The position numbers and the translations under genes are program-made. A DNA stretch of 64,000 nucleotides from a bacterium (GTDB lineage: Bacteria > Auribacterota > Auribacteria > Auribacterales > Auribacteraceae). The notes beneath the pieces were generated by a model, which was given only the letters and a program-made list of their open reading frames with translations, had not been told where the DNA came from and ran no database searches. Location of the stretch: assembly GCA_018435605.1 (NCBI GenBank), contig JAHDNF010000005.1, forward strand, positions 1-64,000, given 5' to 3'. Below are positions 17,443 to 26,318 of this stretch, one piece after another (the first letter of the stretch is position 1; each line of letters begins with the position of its first letter).

Positions 17443-18135
17443 ATGAAACACACCGCAACAGTTTTGCTTATGACTATCGTAGCTATTACACTTACCTGCG
17501 CGGCATTTGCAGAAAATCTACGATCTATCCCAGTTGAGCTTACCCTCGGAGGCGACGTGACAACATCGTTCGAGGTATATGCCGACGCCGGCTCAACAAC
17601 CCCTTTGAGCGAACTTACGTTATCAGATGGAGGGTATACGATCAACGACAACGTGAAATACATAGCGGGAGAAGCGTATCTAAATATAACTTACGGCAAT
17701 ACCGGCAAATGGCATCTTTTAATTTATACATCCAACGACATTGCCGACCCGTATATGGGTTGGCCTTCGTTTTTACCCACTCAGGCGAATCATTTACTTT
17801 CCACAGACGGTTCATGCGCCAGTTTACTCTGGAAATACAATAACCCTCGCATACTGGATCCTGAAAATAGGCCGGTCGGAAGTATTATTTCGGCTGAGGA
17901 ATGGGCAGGGCAATATTTTGATGAATACAGAGATCCGATGTATATTTACATGCATAATTTTACAGACGGAAATGTTGATCCTCAGGCATCATTTATTTCT
18001 TATTATGACCATGAATATAACTCGAATATTCCCCTGTCGTATCCGATAAGGATAACCTTTGGCGTCGACCTCGGATCTTCGTGCCGGGCTACGACGTACA
18101 CGTCGACATTGAATTTTGAAGTGTACTACGAATAG
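17443..18135 (+). CDS. Secreted beta-rich protein, paralog 2 of 3
   Basis: 230 residues, AGGAGG then ATG. Signal peptide cleaved near AAFAEN. The mature sequence repeats the pattern of the preceding gene: SIPVELTLGG, TSFEVYADA, LTLSDGGYTINDNVKYIAGE, LLWKYN, VGSIISAEEW and FGVDLGSSCRATTYTSTLN. It lies 26 bases after paralog 1 and 11 before paralog 3, so one transcript is likely. It differs most from its neighbours in the middle (about residues 95-190), where loops probably vary. Confidence 0.75.
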   Translation: MKHTATVLLMTIVAITLTCAAFAENLRSIPVELTLGGDVTTSFEVYADAGSTTPLSELTLSDGGYTINDNVKYIAGEAYLNITYGNTGKWHLLIYTSNDIADPYMGWPSFLPTQANHLLSTDGSCASLLWKYNNPRILDPENRPVGSIISAEEWAGQYFDEYRDPMYIYMHNFTDGNVDPQASFISYYDHEYNSNIPLSYPIRITFGVDLGSSCRATTYTSTLNFEVYYE

Positions 18136-18146
18136 GAATTGTCATA

Positions 18147-18827
18147 ATGAAAAAATTGCCCGTTTTGCGGCTTTTTGTTCTATCGATCCTGCTTGTTTGG
18201 CAACCGGCTCTTTACGCCGGCAACGAACGGTCGATACCGGTTTCCATATCCTTATACGGCGATACGGCTACGTCGTTTTCAGTGTACACAAGCAGTACAG
18301 GTTCGGTACCGCTTAACGCCGTGCCGCTCAGTTCCGGCGGATACGAGATAACCGACGATGTGCGGTATGTCGCGGGTAAGGCATACATCGACCTTACCCC
18401 CGGCAATACCGGCAGTTGGTATCTGGTAATATATACGACAAACCCGTCTACTGCGGAATTCAACCCCGACGATTACAGCGATCTGATAAATACCGGCGAC
18501 CCGTCGCAAAAAATTCAGTGGAAATACCGCAACCCTCATATTTTCGGAAATGTTTCCACGCCTGTCGGGTCTCTCATACCGGACTGCACGTGGCGCGACC
18601 CCAATATGCTGGAATACAAATATTTTCTCAACTTGTCCAATGGAAAAACAGCGCATGACATTAATGAAGAACAGACACTGGCGTGGGCGTCAGTAGCGCA
18701 CTACAAAAATACACGGAACAAACCCTGCGAACGCATCGAACTTCTTTTCGGGGTAGACCTGTCAACTACTGACGAGCCGGGTACATACCGCAATTCGCTG
18801 TCGTTGGAAATCTATTACGCTCCGTAA
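18147..18827 (+). CDS. Secreted beta-rich protein, paralog 3 of 3
   Basis: 226 residues, signal peptide ending near LYAGN. The same skeleton as paralogs 1 and 2: SIPVSISLYG, TSFSVYTSS, SSGGYEITDDVRYVAGKAYI, IQWKYRN, VGSLIPDCTW, LLFGVDLSTTDEPGTYRNSL and a closing IYYAP. Two Cys (in PDCTW and KPCER) could pair. The base composition is richer in G+C than in the first two copies, so divergence at the DNA level is considerable and the duplication is not recent. Function unknown; an extracellular fibre or coat component is a reasonable guess. Confidence 0.75.
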   Translation: MKKLPVLRLFVLSILLVWQPALYAGNERSIPVSISLYGDTATSFSVYTSSTGSVPLNAVPLSSGGYEITDDVRYVAGKAYIDLTPGNTGSWYLVIYTTNPSTAEFNPDDYSDLINTGDPSQKIQWKYRNPHIFGNVSTPVGSLIPDCTWRDPNMLEYKYFLNLSNGKTAHDINEEQTLAWASVAHYKNTRNKPCERIELLFGVDLSTTDEPGTYRNSLSLEIYYAP

Positions 18828-18884
18828 AATAAAGGAGATTGCTACGGCAACCCTAGGGTTCTCTCGCTCGACGTTATTTTTTTG

Positions 18885-18913
18885 TTGAATTTTTACGCTG
18901 AATGTACGATACT
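18885..18913 (+). promoter_or_regulatory. Candidate promoter of tRNA-Thr
   Basis: TTGAAT (18885-18890) and GATACT (18908-18913) are separated by 17 bases and lie about 40 bases before the mature tRNA start. Confidence 0.4.
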
Positions 18914-18950
18914 TACCGCAGTATAAATGCAGTTAAAATTTTTCGGAAAA

Positions 18951-19023
18951 GCCAGCGTAGCTCAGTCGGTAGAGCACATCACTCGTAATGATGGGGTCAT
19001 CGGTTCGATTCCGATCGCTGGCT
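18951..19023 (+). tRNA. tRNA-Thr (anticodon CGT)
   Basis: A full cloverleaf can be drawn: acceptor GCCAGCG/CGCTGGC, D stem GCTC/GAGC, anticodon stem CATCA/TGATG with loop CTCGTAA, T stem ATCGG/CCGAT with TTCGATT. The anticodon CGT reads ACG. The 3' CCA is not encoded (TTGA follows the discriminator T). A terminator hairpin follows within 15 bases. Confidence 0.97.
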
Positions 19024-19035
19024 TGAATTTAAAAT

Positions 19036-19074
19036 GCTCGTATCAAGGGTAATATGCTCGATACGGGCGTTTTT
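19036..19074 (+). terminator. Terminator after tRNA-Thr
   Basis: GCTCGTATC (19036-19044) pairs with GATACGGGC (19060-19068), a 9-bp stem with one G-T pair, followed by GTTTTTG. Confidence 0.85.
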
Positions 19075-19194
19075 GTTTAAAGGGTAAATACAGTTTTTTT
19101 TCGATGTTTTGTTGCGCAAAATTGTATAGCTATTTTTTTTAATTTGTTATGAACCGTTCCTAAAAATCCGCAGGTTAGTGGCTGATTTGTTCTT

Positions 19195-21618
19195 TTATGA
19201 TTCTTTTGATTTTTGCTGTTCCAATTCGCGTGCCATGCGCGCCACTTTTGTCAAAGCCTGCAAATGAACGTTGGTTTCGTCTTTCGGGCTTATCAGTACA
19301 AAAAAGGCATGAATTTCCTGTTGTAACGACTGGTATTCGATGCATTTATCCCCAATTCCCAGCAGAATCACAGGTTCGGTGAGGTATTCGGAATGGGTGT
19401 GAAACAAGACGATACCATGAGACAACTCGACCGGATCGAGCGGTATCAGTTTTTTCATCACCTCTCTTAGAATATCTGAGGCAGAGGAAAATTGCGTTTG
19501 CAAAAGCCGTATCAGAGCGTCTTCCATGTATTGTTCTTTTATGGTAACGGCAGGACGGGCTAATAATGGGTGGGAATCTTTAATTCCCTCTTTATAGGGG
19601 TTTTTGCTGTCAGCTGTATACAGATGCGCATCCGCAGGGTAAACCATCAGGATATTGTTTTCGGGAAACTCTGCGCCCAGCGTAGCAAACAACCTTTTAA
19701 ATGAGGGACGCCATGAAATCCGTCCTTTTCTGGCAGTCATAAAGATTATGGAGTCGGCTTCTTTCAAGCCCGCTTTTCGTATACAGGCGGATATATCTTT
19801 CCATTGATCCAGCGGCCAAAACGACACGTCGACCGCGGCTTTCTTTTTAAAAGAACTCTTTTCGACATGTTTTATCGTATCCGCAATACCCATGATAGTA
19901 ATGTTCAATTTGTTTGCTACCGCCAAATGTTTGACCGATTCGAGAGCGTGATTGAACCCTTTTTGCCACTCAAGCATAGGAGAAATAAGAACGAAAACGT
20001 TTTTTCCTATGTTCAGCGGATGAACCAGCTGGCACAGAAAAAACAATTGTTCGGATTCGTCGGATACCTTGTCAGATACATCAAACAGCATGGTTCGAAG
20101 ATTAGATTCCCTCGGAGAAACCGAGCCAAGCACCAATGTATCCGCATGACATTCTTTTATAGCTCTAAGAATACCTCCTGCAACATTGACGTCTATTCTG
20201 CTTACTGGAGAAACAGGAACATTAGCGGCCACTACGCGGGCGACCACTCCGCTTAAAATTTTTTCCCCGAAAGATAACCGTTTATCGATATCCATACCGT
20301 CTTGGATTACATGAAGGGGAAATATCGCTTGTTTGGAATCTTTTGTGCGTAAACTCAAAGCCACGTCAGTCAACAAATCGACAGATTCAGCGCGGTTAAT
20401 TGCGAGCATTATCCTTTCTTCCGCTCCGTCATGGGCGTGATCGGAACTTTTAAGATGCGCCCGCGCGATATTTTGTCCGTATTTTTCAGTAAACCACGGG
20501 CCTACCAGACATGTGGCAAGAATCATAAAAATCGTTCCGTTGAGAACAGATTCACTGAAAATACCCAAGCGTAAACCTACTATTACCGCCGCAAGGGTAG
20601 CGGCCGCCTGATTGACAGTCAGCCCGAAAATCAAATTACGTTCATCCTTATTAAACTTCAACATCTTAGTAAAAAGAAAAGACGCTATATATTTTGAAAA
20701 AATCACAGCGGATACCATGAATAAAGATATAGTCCACACATCCCATTCGGATACCATAACCCGAATATCTACGAGCATACCTACCGAAATAAGGAAAAAC
20801 GGTATGAACAGCGTGTTTCCCACAAACTCGAGCCGGTTTTTCAAAGGGCTTTGTTCTGAAATAAGCCGGCTCAATGATAGCCCGGCGAAAAACGCTCCTA
20901 TAATTGCCTCTACCCCTGCCAGATGGGCAAAATAAGCTGTTAGAAACACCAATGCCAAAATCAAGATAAATTCGCTTCCGCCGTCAGGAGTAAGAATTTT
21001 GAAAAATTCGTACGCTATACGCGGCAGTATCCATAGAGCGAAAACAACAAGAGCTATTAAAAATATGATTTGTCTGATCCAGAAGACAGGCGTCAAATCG
21101 GCGGTAGCTTTTTCAGCTATGATTGCCAGAACGAGCAGTGCGGCCGTATCGGTAATGATAGTGCCTCCCACAGCGGAAACAACCGATCTTTCCTTGTTTA
21201 TGCCAAGACGGCTGGTAATTGGAAAAGGTATCAGCGTATGCGAGGCGAACATGCTTGCAAGCAGTATGGCGGTAGACCATGAAAACGAAAACATATATTT
21301 CGAGCCGAACGTTCCTATAATCATCGGTATAAGAAAAGTCAGCCCGCCTAAGACAATGCTGAATTTTTTTTGCCGGTTGAATTCGTTTAAGTTGATTTCC
21401 AATCCGGCAAGAAACATGATGTATATCAAACCGATTGAAGAAAAAAGCTGAAACGATCCTCCGGATTCTATAACCCCCAAAGCGTGAGGCCCTATAACTA
21501 TCCCTGATATGATAAGCCCGACAATCCCCGGCAGTCTGAGGCGGGTAAATAAAAACGGGATGACAAGTATGACAAACATTATGAAAGCGAACATCAAAAC
21601 AGGATCTGTAATCTGCAT
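19195..21618 (-). CDS. CPA2 cation:proton antiporter with USP-like and PTS EIIA domains
   Basis: 807 residues. About twelve transmembrane helices (1-385) of the KefB/NapA (CPA2) type, with signature segments such as LFLAGLEINLNEFNR and VGVEAII-like helices around AGVEAIIGAFFAGLSLSR. A cytosolic region (about 400-660) looks like one or two universal-stress-protein folds (RIMLAINRAESVDLL; GKNVFVLISP). The last 140 residues resemble a fructose/Ntr-type EIIA: SHGIVLFHTHSEYL has the His of the active site, and HAFFVLISPKDETNVHLQAL is the family helix. Ion flux may thus be set by PTS phosphorylation or nucleotides. Confidence 0.85.
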   Translation of the reverse strand: MQITDPVLMFAFIMFVILVIPFLFTRLRLPGIVGLIISGIVIGPHALGVIESGGSFQLFSSIGLIYIMFLAGLEINLNEFNRQKKFSIVLGGLTFLIPMIIGTFGSKYMFSFSWSTAILLASMFASHTLIPFPITSRLGINKERSVVSAVGGTIITDTAALLVLAIIAEKATADLTPVFWIRQIIFLIALVVFALWILPRIAYEFFKILTPDGGSEFILILALVFLTAYFAHLAGVEAIIGAFFAGLSLSRLISEQSPLKNRLEFVGNTLFIPFFLISVGMLVDIRVMVSEWDVWTISLFMVSAVIFSKYIASFLFTKMLKFNKDERNLIFGLTVNQAAATLAAVIVGLRLGIFSESVLNGTIFMILATCLVGPWFTEKYGQNIARAHLKSSDHAHDGAEERIMLAINRAESVDLLTDVALSLRTKDSKQAIFPLHVIQDGMDIDKRLSFGEKILSGVVARVVAANVPVSPVSRIDVNVAGGILRAIKECHADTLVLGSVSPRESNLRTMLFDVSDKVSDESEQLFFLCQLVHPLNIGKNVFVLISPMLEWQKGFNHALESVKHLAVANKLNITIMGIADTIKHVEKSSFKKKAAVDVSFWPLDQWKDISACIRKAGLKEADSIIFMTARKGRISWRPSFKRLFATLGAEFPENNILMVYPADAHLYTADSKNPYKEGIKDSHPLLARPAVTIKEQYMEDALIRLLQTQFSSASDILREVMKKLIPLDPVELSHGIVLFHTHSEYLTEPVILLGIGDKCIEYQSLQQEIHAFFVLISPKDETNVHLQALTKVARMARELEQQKSKES

Positions 21619-21787
21619 AATCTTATGATCTCCCGAACTGATCGATCTTGTCCGACTTCTGTTGAATATGACCGTGTGGTAATCTATCGCTACGATTGCA
21701 TAATCTTAATATGAATCACTCAATTTTGTACATGCTATCACACGATTCTTCCGGTTGGCAACTTCAAATCGGCTGTCAAAAATGAAC

Positions 21788-22042
21788 TTAATAAAAATCT
21801 TGTGTTTTTTCGTTTGATTCATTTGCGCCTAGGGTGTTCAAAACCGGTATTGAAAAACATATTACGAGATTGTAAGAAGCAAAAATTCGTTGTGCAGTAC
21901 ATAGACTTTTGAATTCCGCGGCAAAGACCGATACGTAAGGCTTGTTTAATGCGAATATGGGCAATACGTGATTATATCTTTTATTTTTTTCGTAAATAAG
22001 TCTTTTTCGGCCTGTATCGCATATCAAAGTAACTATTGCCAT
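21788..22042 (-). CDS. Possible small hypothetical protein (84 aa)
   Basis: Begins MAIVTLICDTGRKRLIYEK after AAAGGAAAG and runs 84 residues with no recognisable domain. The opening is faintly like the C-terminal VTLLCDSGERYL strand of cysteine synthases, so it could be a relic, but nothing else of that enzyme is found nearby. The surrounding 520-base gap (21619-22141) between the antiporter and the MgtC gene holds no other convincing feature. Coding status is uncertain. Confidence 0.3.
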   Translation of the reverse strand: MAIVTLICDTGRKRLIYEKNKRYNHVLPIFALNKPYVSVFAAEFKSLCTAQRIFASYNLVICFSIPVLNTLGANESNEKTQDFY

Positions 22043-22141
22043 AATGCTTTCCTTTTCTCTGCAACCGGAAAATATATCTTGCAAACATCATTTTCGATGC
22101 TACAATATTTTTTGCGTATTTTCGCAGAAAGTGGTTTAGTT

Positions 22142-22621
22142 ATGAATCAAATGGATATAATTGTCGATTTTTCGTTCTTCATGCGTATACTTTGCACCAT
22201 CTTGTGCGGGTTTATAATCGGTTTTGAACGCCAGACGCGCGGAAAACCGGTAGGTATCCGTACAAGCATTTTGATTACTATGGGAACAATGTTTTATATA
22301 TACCTATCCCAGACGATAACGGAAGGTATCGACGTAGGCCGTGTGCTAGGCCAACTCGTAACCGGCGTAGGGTTTCTCGGCGGCGGGGTGATAATGACCA
22401 GAAACGACATTGTTTCCGGTGTGACGTCGGCGGCGGTGGTATGGCTTCTGGCGGCTATAGGTGCGGCCATCGGGCTTCAGAGATACGGCGTGGCGGTTAC
22501 TGTAACTGTAGTCGCATTCCTTGTGCTGGTCGGTGTGGACTGGATGGAAAGAGGATATAAATTTTTACAGCGCGGCGTTCATAAAAATATCCGCATGCAC
22601 AAACATAACATGATGCAGTAA
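22142..22621 (+). CDS. MgtC/SapB family membrane protein
   Basis: 159 residues from the ATG at 22142; an upstream in-frame extension to 21968 has no leader logic or membrane pattern and is left out. Four to five transmembrane segments with the MgtC/SapB hallmarks: IIGFERQTRGKPVGIRTSIL, QLVTGVGFLGGGVIM and SGVTSAAVVWLLAAIGAAIG. Only the membrane domain is present; the C-terminal ACT-like domain of Salmonella MgtC is missing, which is common in the wider family. Role in Mg2+ starvation or membrane potential control is known only for a few members. Confidence 0.92.
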   Translation: MNQMDIIVDFSFFMRILCTILCGFIIGFERQTRGKPVGIRTSILITMGTMFYIYLSQTITEGIDVGRVLGQLVTGVGFLGGGVIMTRNDIVSGVTSAAVVWLLAAIGAAIGLQRYGVAVTVTVVAFLVLVGVDWMERGYKFLQRGVHKNIRMHKHNMMQ

Positions 22622-22787
22622 AACAACTTGCCAAACAAAACCACCCGCGGTTTCCGGATTTTTTCAGATACCAAAACTGCCTCGGCTGTTTTTTGCAATA
22701 CATCTAAAAAATGAATTTGCTGACAGCAGGAATTATAATGTTTGAACAGCAAAAATTGATCTTTTATCCTCAGCAGTCAAATCTCTA

Positions 22788-22816
22788 TTGACAAATCAAG
22801 AATTATTCTCTATTTT
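22788..22816 (+). promoter_or_regulatory. Candidate promoter of the PEP-CTERM gene at 22917
   Basis: A perfect TTGACA (22788-22793), exactly 17 bases, then TATTTT (22811-22816). The leader would be about 95 bases. Confidence 0.55.
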
Positions 22817-22916
22817 AAGTATAACTGCCTATATAGCAACTTGTTTAAAACTAATGTTTTTTGTATCTTATATTTTACACACAATTAACCAAACAACATT
22901 TAAGGAGTATTATGAG

Positions 22917-23666
22917 ATGAGAAAATTAAGCCTGTTAACTTTGGCTGTAGCTTGTGCTATGGCGGTATTTTATTCGACATCAGTTTATGCGGTAACCATC
23001 TATATCGGAGATAAAGATGGTTTCGGTTTCGGTGCGGCTGAGGGTTACAAAAACGCTAACCGCGGTCCATGCGACATTAACGACAACGGCATCCTTGACA
23101 TGGGCGATGGGTTACCGGACTTAAATAATAATCAAATAGTCGCAACAGGACAAGGGGATGATTTCGATAATAGATCTACCGCTGAAAAAAACGCGACCGA
23201 TGGGAGCAAATATACCGATGTGGCTCTTTCAAATTCATTTAGCTCTGTGTGGGGCACTAAGAAATATGTTGCGCACAACGTACAGTTTATTTTTACATTC
23301 GATGTTCCGCAAGAAGACGATTCCGATTATGGATGCGATCATTTTATCAATCTGGTTTACGGAGATTACGACGTGACCCCAATGTATGCTGTTGTTGAAG
23401 GTGTACAGGTTGAACTTCAAGGAAATCAATACGGCGGTATTGACGGATTTATATGGAGGGCATACCACGTTGTGCAATGGGCTGATATGCTGGACGGAGA
23501 AGTTGTTATCCGCATTTACGCACCGGATGAACCGTATGTGGTTTTTGATTACGCTTTGCTTGATATGGAACCGCTTGCGATTTCCGCTATACCTGAACCC
23601 GCAACCCTGATACTCATAGGATTGGGAATAGCAGGATTGATCGGTAAAGTAAAAAAACAATCTTAA
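22917..23666 (+). CDS. PEP-CTERM sorted exported protein
   Basis: About 249 residues. Signal peptide MRKLSLLTLAVACAMAVF... cleaved near VYAVT. The mature domain contains two Asp/Asn-rich stretches (CDINDNGILDMGDGLPDLNN) that could bind Ca2+. The tail IPEPATLILIGLGIAGLIGK plus Lys residues is a textbook PEP-CTERM signal: Pro-Glu-Pro, membrane segment, basic end. Such proteins are processed by an exosortase, none of which is in this window. The start follows AAGGAG; an ATG at 22912 in another frame ends after two codons (ATGAGATGA) and overlaps the true start. Confidence 0.88.
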   Translation: MRKLSLLTLAVACAMAVFYSTSVYAVTIYIGDKDGFGFGAAEGYKNANRGPCDINDNGILDMGDGLPDLNNNQIVATGQGDDFDNRSTAEKNATDGSKYTDVALSNSFSSVWGTKKYVAHNVQFIFTFDVPQEDDSDYGCDHFINLVYGDYDVTPMYAVVEGVQVELQGNQYGGIDGFIWRAYHVVQWADMLDGEVVIRIYAPDEPYVVFDYALLDMEPLAISAIPEPATLILIGLGIAGLIGKVKKQS

Positions 23667-23731
23667 TGTTATGGACAAATAGAGTAAGCTCTACGCTACA
23701 TAACGATTATATAGTTTTGTGATATTATCAT

Positions 23732-23773
23732 GAGCCTCTGAGAAATAGCTTTTGCCCCATTTCTCAGAGGCTC
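23732..23773. terminator. Bidirectional terminator between convergent genes
   Basis: GAGCCTCTGAGAAAT (23732-23746) and ATTTCTCAGAGGCTC (23759-23773) form a perfect 15-bp stem with a 12-base loop. It lies between the stop of the PEP-CTERM gene and the stop of the dus gene. T-rich sequence on either side is modest. Confidence 0.85.
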
Positions 23774-23786
23774 CTTAATTTATAAA

Positions 23787-24749
23787 TCAATTAATATTTA
23801 CACGCGCGATAATCTGATCCATGATGCGCCGGTAGTCGTCAGGGGTGGTTATGTGGATTATCGACGGACGTAACTCTCTTATATGCGGTATCCCTTTGGT
23901 ATAATTACATAAAATACTTCGCAGTTTGACGCACCCTGTTTTTTCCCCGTAAAAAGAGAATAACAGCCGCGCGTGCCGTTCGATAACTGCAATCCATTCA
24001 TCGACAGACGGTTCTGTATCTATCCGATTGATAATATTGCGAAAAATCCACGGTTTGCCAAGAGACGCTCGTCCCACCATGACTGCGTCGCAGGCGGTGG
24101 TTTCGATCATGCGTTGCGCGTCGCTGAAAGAATGTATGTCGCCGTTGCCTATGACAGGTATTGACAGCGCGTTTTTGACCTGTGCGATCACCTGCCAGTC
24201 AGATACGCCTCGAAAATAATCTTCCCTAAACCTGCCGTGAACCGTAACCGCCTCAGCTCCGGCGTTTTGTGCGCTTAGGGCTACATCAACCGCGGTCGGG
24301 ACGGATGGGTAAAAACCGGCTCGTATTTTAACGTATACAGGTATGGATACAGCCTGTTTGACTTTGCCGACGATTTCGCCGACGCGCGTAGCGTCTTTCA
24401 TCAATCCGGCGCCGTATCCGCGTTTGACCATTTTAGGCGCAGGGCATCCGCAGTTTATGTCTATGGCGTCCGCTCCGTGGTCTTTCGAAATGACTGCCGC
24501 CTGAGCTATTATATCCGGTTCCGATCCGCCCAGTTGAACGACCAGCGGATGGTCTGCCGGATCGGTGGACAGCAGATCGAAAGTTTTAGTGTTCCGCTCT
24601 AAAAGTCCTCTTGCCATAATGAGTTCAGACCAGCAGACCGCGCATCCGTATTCGCGGACAATGGTGCGGTACGGTAAATCGGTATAACCGGCGAGCGGGG
24701 CTGAGAAAACGTTATTTGCGATGGCAGGCAATCCGAAAGGCGGTGTCAT
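23787..24749 (-). CDS. dus: tRNA-dihydrouridine synthase (DusB-like)
   Basis: About 320 residues from the ATG at 24749; the frame extends upstream into the Maf gene but the family begins near NVFSAPLAGYTDLPYR. FMN TIM barrel with the catalytic Cys in DINCGCPAPKMVKRGYGAGL, then VTVHGRFREDYFRG, PVIGNGDIHSFSDA and DAVMVGRASLGKPWIF. It reduces uridine to dihydrouridine in tRNA D-loops using FMN and NADPH. Position specificity (DusA/B/C) cannot be settled by eye; DusB is commonest in non-proteobacterial lineages. Confidence 0.94.
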   Translation of the reverse strand: MTPPFGLPAIANNVFSAPLAGYTDLPYRTIVREYGCAVCWSELIMARGLLERNTKTFDLLSTDPADHPLVVQLGGSEPDIIAQAAVISKDHGADAIDINCGCPAPKMVKRGYGAGLMKDATRVGEIVGKVKQAVSIPVYVKIRAGFYPSVPTAVDVALSAQNAGAEAVTVHGRFREDYFRGVSDWQVIAQVKNALSIPVIGNGDIHSFSDAQRMIETTACDAVMVGRASLGKPWIFRNIINRIDTEPSVDEWIAVIERHARLLFSFYGEKTGCVKLRSILCNYTKGIPHIRELRPSIIHITTPDDYRRIMDQIIARVNIN

Positions 24750-24756
24750 ATAAAGC

Positions 24757-25347
24757 TCACTTCCGAGCGTAGTCGAACAAAGATGTCCCGAACATGCCCA
24801 GCAGGTTGTCAAGGGTTCGAACCGGCAATCCCATGACGTTGAAAAAACATCCGTTTATAGACTCGACAATCAGCGAGCCGGCGCCCTGAATGGCGTAGCC
24901 TCCCGCTTTGTCGTACGGATTTATAAGTCCGATATACTGTTCTATTCGCTGTCCGTTAAGATTAGCGAAAGTAACTTCCGTGGTAGATACATCGGAATGC
25001 ACGGCGTTTGTCCGCGTATCTATGATAGCTAACCCGCTGTAAACCGTATGAGTATTGCCGGACAACCGCAGTAAATACCGGTGCGCGGTTTTAAAATCGG
25101 GCGGTTTTATTAAAATTTCTTTTTGAAAATACACAATCGTATCGCATCCTATAACCAGAGAATCCGCAAACCGGCACGCGACTGACGCCGCTTTCGCGAG
25201 CGCGTTTTCGAGTACGATCTTATCCGGATGAGTGTCTTGCGGATGCAACTCTTGCGCCTCGGGCGATACAGCGGTATAGCGAACGCCTATAGCCGCTAAA
25301 ATTTCTTTTCTTCGCGGCGACTGCGAAGCGAGAACTAATTCCTGCAT
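24757..25347 (-). CDS. maf: Maf-like nucleotide pyrophosphatase
   Basis: 196 residues starting at the ATG at 25347 after AAAGGA. Family motifs: LASQSPRRKEILAAIG (5-20 or so), a Lys-Ala-x-Ser-Val-Ala helix, VIGCDTIV with the catalytic Asp, LRLSGNTHTVYSGLAI, and DKAGGYAIQG near the C-terminus. Maf proteins hydrolyse non-canonical or modified nucleoside triphosphates such as dTTP/UTP or m7GTP to monophosphates. It precedes dus by seven bases, so the two are co-transcribed. Confidence 0.94.
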   Translation of the reverse strand: MQELVLASQSPRRKEILAAIGVRYTAVSPEAQELHPQDTHPDKIVLENALAKAASVACRFADSLVIGCDTIVYFQKEILIKPPDFKTAHRYLLRLSGNTHTVYSGLAIIDTRTNAVHSDVSTTEVTFANLNGQRIEQYIGLINPYDKAGGYAIQGAGSLIVESINGCFFNVMGLPVRTLDNLLGMFGTSLFDYARK

Positions 25348-25472
25348 GTAGTAATATCCTTTGTCATTTGGATTTTTCATCATAATTCGGCACGCCGATT
25401 TTACAGACTGCGTGCATAATAGCACACGGCAAGGCTACTTTACAACGTCAAATCATTTTGTTCGTTTTAAGC

Positions 25473-26318
25473 TCATTGTTCCAGCAGAGACTTCAAAACG
25501 GCTAAATTTTTTATATCGCTTTGGATTCCGTCGTCTTTAGGTGTTTCAAGTAGCATAGGCACATTACGAAAACGAGGGTCGTTTAGCAATAATCGAAACG
25601 GTTCGGTTCCGAGCGTTCCTTCGCCGATATGGGTGTGGCGGTCTTTTTTTCCGCCCAGCTGGCCGTAGGTGTCGTTAAGGTGAATAGCCATGACCAGATC
25701 GATTCCGAGCGCCTTTTCCAGCTTGTCTAAAGTATTGTTGTACGCCTTTTCGGTGCGTATATCGTAACCGGCGGCGAACATGTGGCAGGTATCAAGGCAA
25801 ATTCCGTATTTGCTTTTGTCGTGGGTCATGCTGATAATCTGTGCCAGTTGTTCGAATGTGTAACCGAGGTTGGTTCCTTGTCCGGCAGTAACTTCGAGCA
25901 GGGTTTTGACGTTGATTGACGGATGTTTGGCGTAAAGTTGGTTAAGGCTGTCTGCGATCCGTTTCAAGCCGAATTCCTCGCCCTGACCCAGATGGGAACC
26001 CGGATGCAGTACTACCATCTCAAGCCCAAGTTGATGCGCCCTTACCAGCTCCGTTTCCATGGAATCCATAGATTTCTGCCAGTTATCAGACGGATTCGCG
26101 AGGTTTATCAGATACCCTGTATGGACAACCAGTTTGTCGATTCCGGTTTTCTGCCTGACATCATAAAAAGTTTGAATTTCGCTGTCTTTTAGCGGCGGCG
26201 CTTGCCATCGGTTATTGGATTTGGTAAAAAGCTGTACCGCTGTACAACCTATAGATTCCCCTTCGATAAGCGCGTTATGCACTCCGCCCGATATGGACAT
26301 GTGGGCTCCAAGATACAT
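25473..26318 (-). CDS. nfo: Deoxyribonuclease IV (endonuclease IV)
   Basis: 281 residues from the ATG at 26318, preceded by GGAGGT. Zinc-site motifs in order: GAHMSISGGVHNA, VVLHPGSHLGQG, LLEVTAGQGTNLG, CLDTCHMFAAGYDI, IHLNDTYGQLGGKKDRHTHI and PMLLETPKDD. It cleaves DNA 5' to abasic sites in base excision repair. The length equals that of E. coli Nfo. Gene order nfo-maf-dus on one strand suggests a loose nucleic-acid-maintenance cluster. Confidence 0.96.
   Translation of the reverse strand: MYLGAHMSISGGVHNALIEGESIGCTAVQLFTKSNNRWQAPPLKDSEIQTFYDVRQKTGIDKLVVHTGYLINLANPSDNWQKSMDSMETELVRAHQLGLEMVVLHPGSHLGQGEEFGLKRIADSLNQLYAKHPSINVKTLLEVTAGQGTNLGYTFEQLAQIISMTHDKSKYGICLDTCHMFAAGYDIRTEKAYNNTLDKLEKALGIDLVMAIHLNDTYGQLGGKKDRHTHIGEGTLGTEPFRLLLNDPRFRNVPMLLETPKDDGIQSDIKNLAVLKSLLEQ

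Noticed and set aside
21788-22042. Cysteine synthase pseudogene
   Set aside because: Only a short strand-like resemblance at the start; no PLP-lysine or other enzyme segment in any frame nearby.
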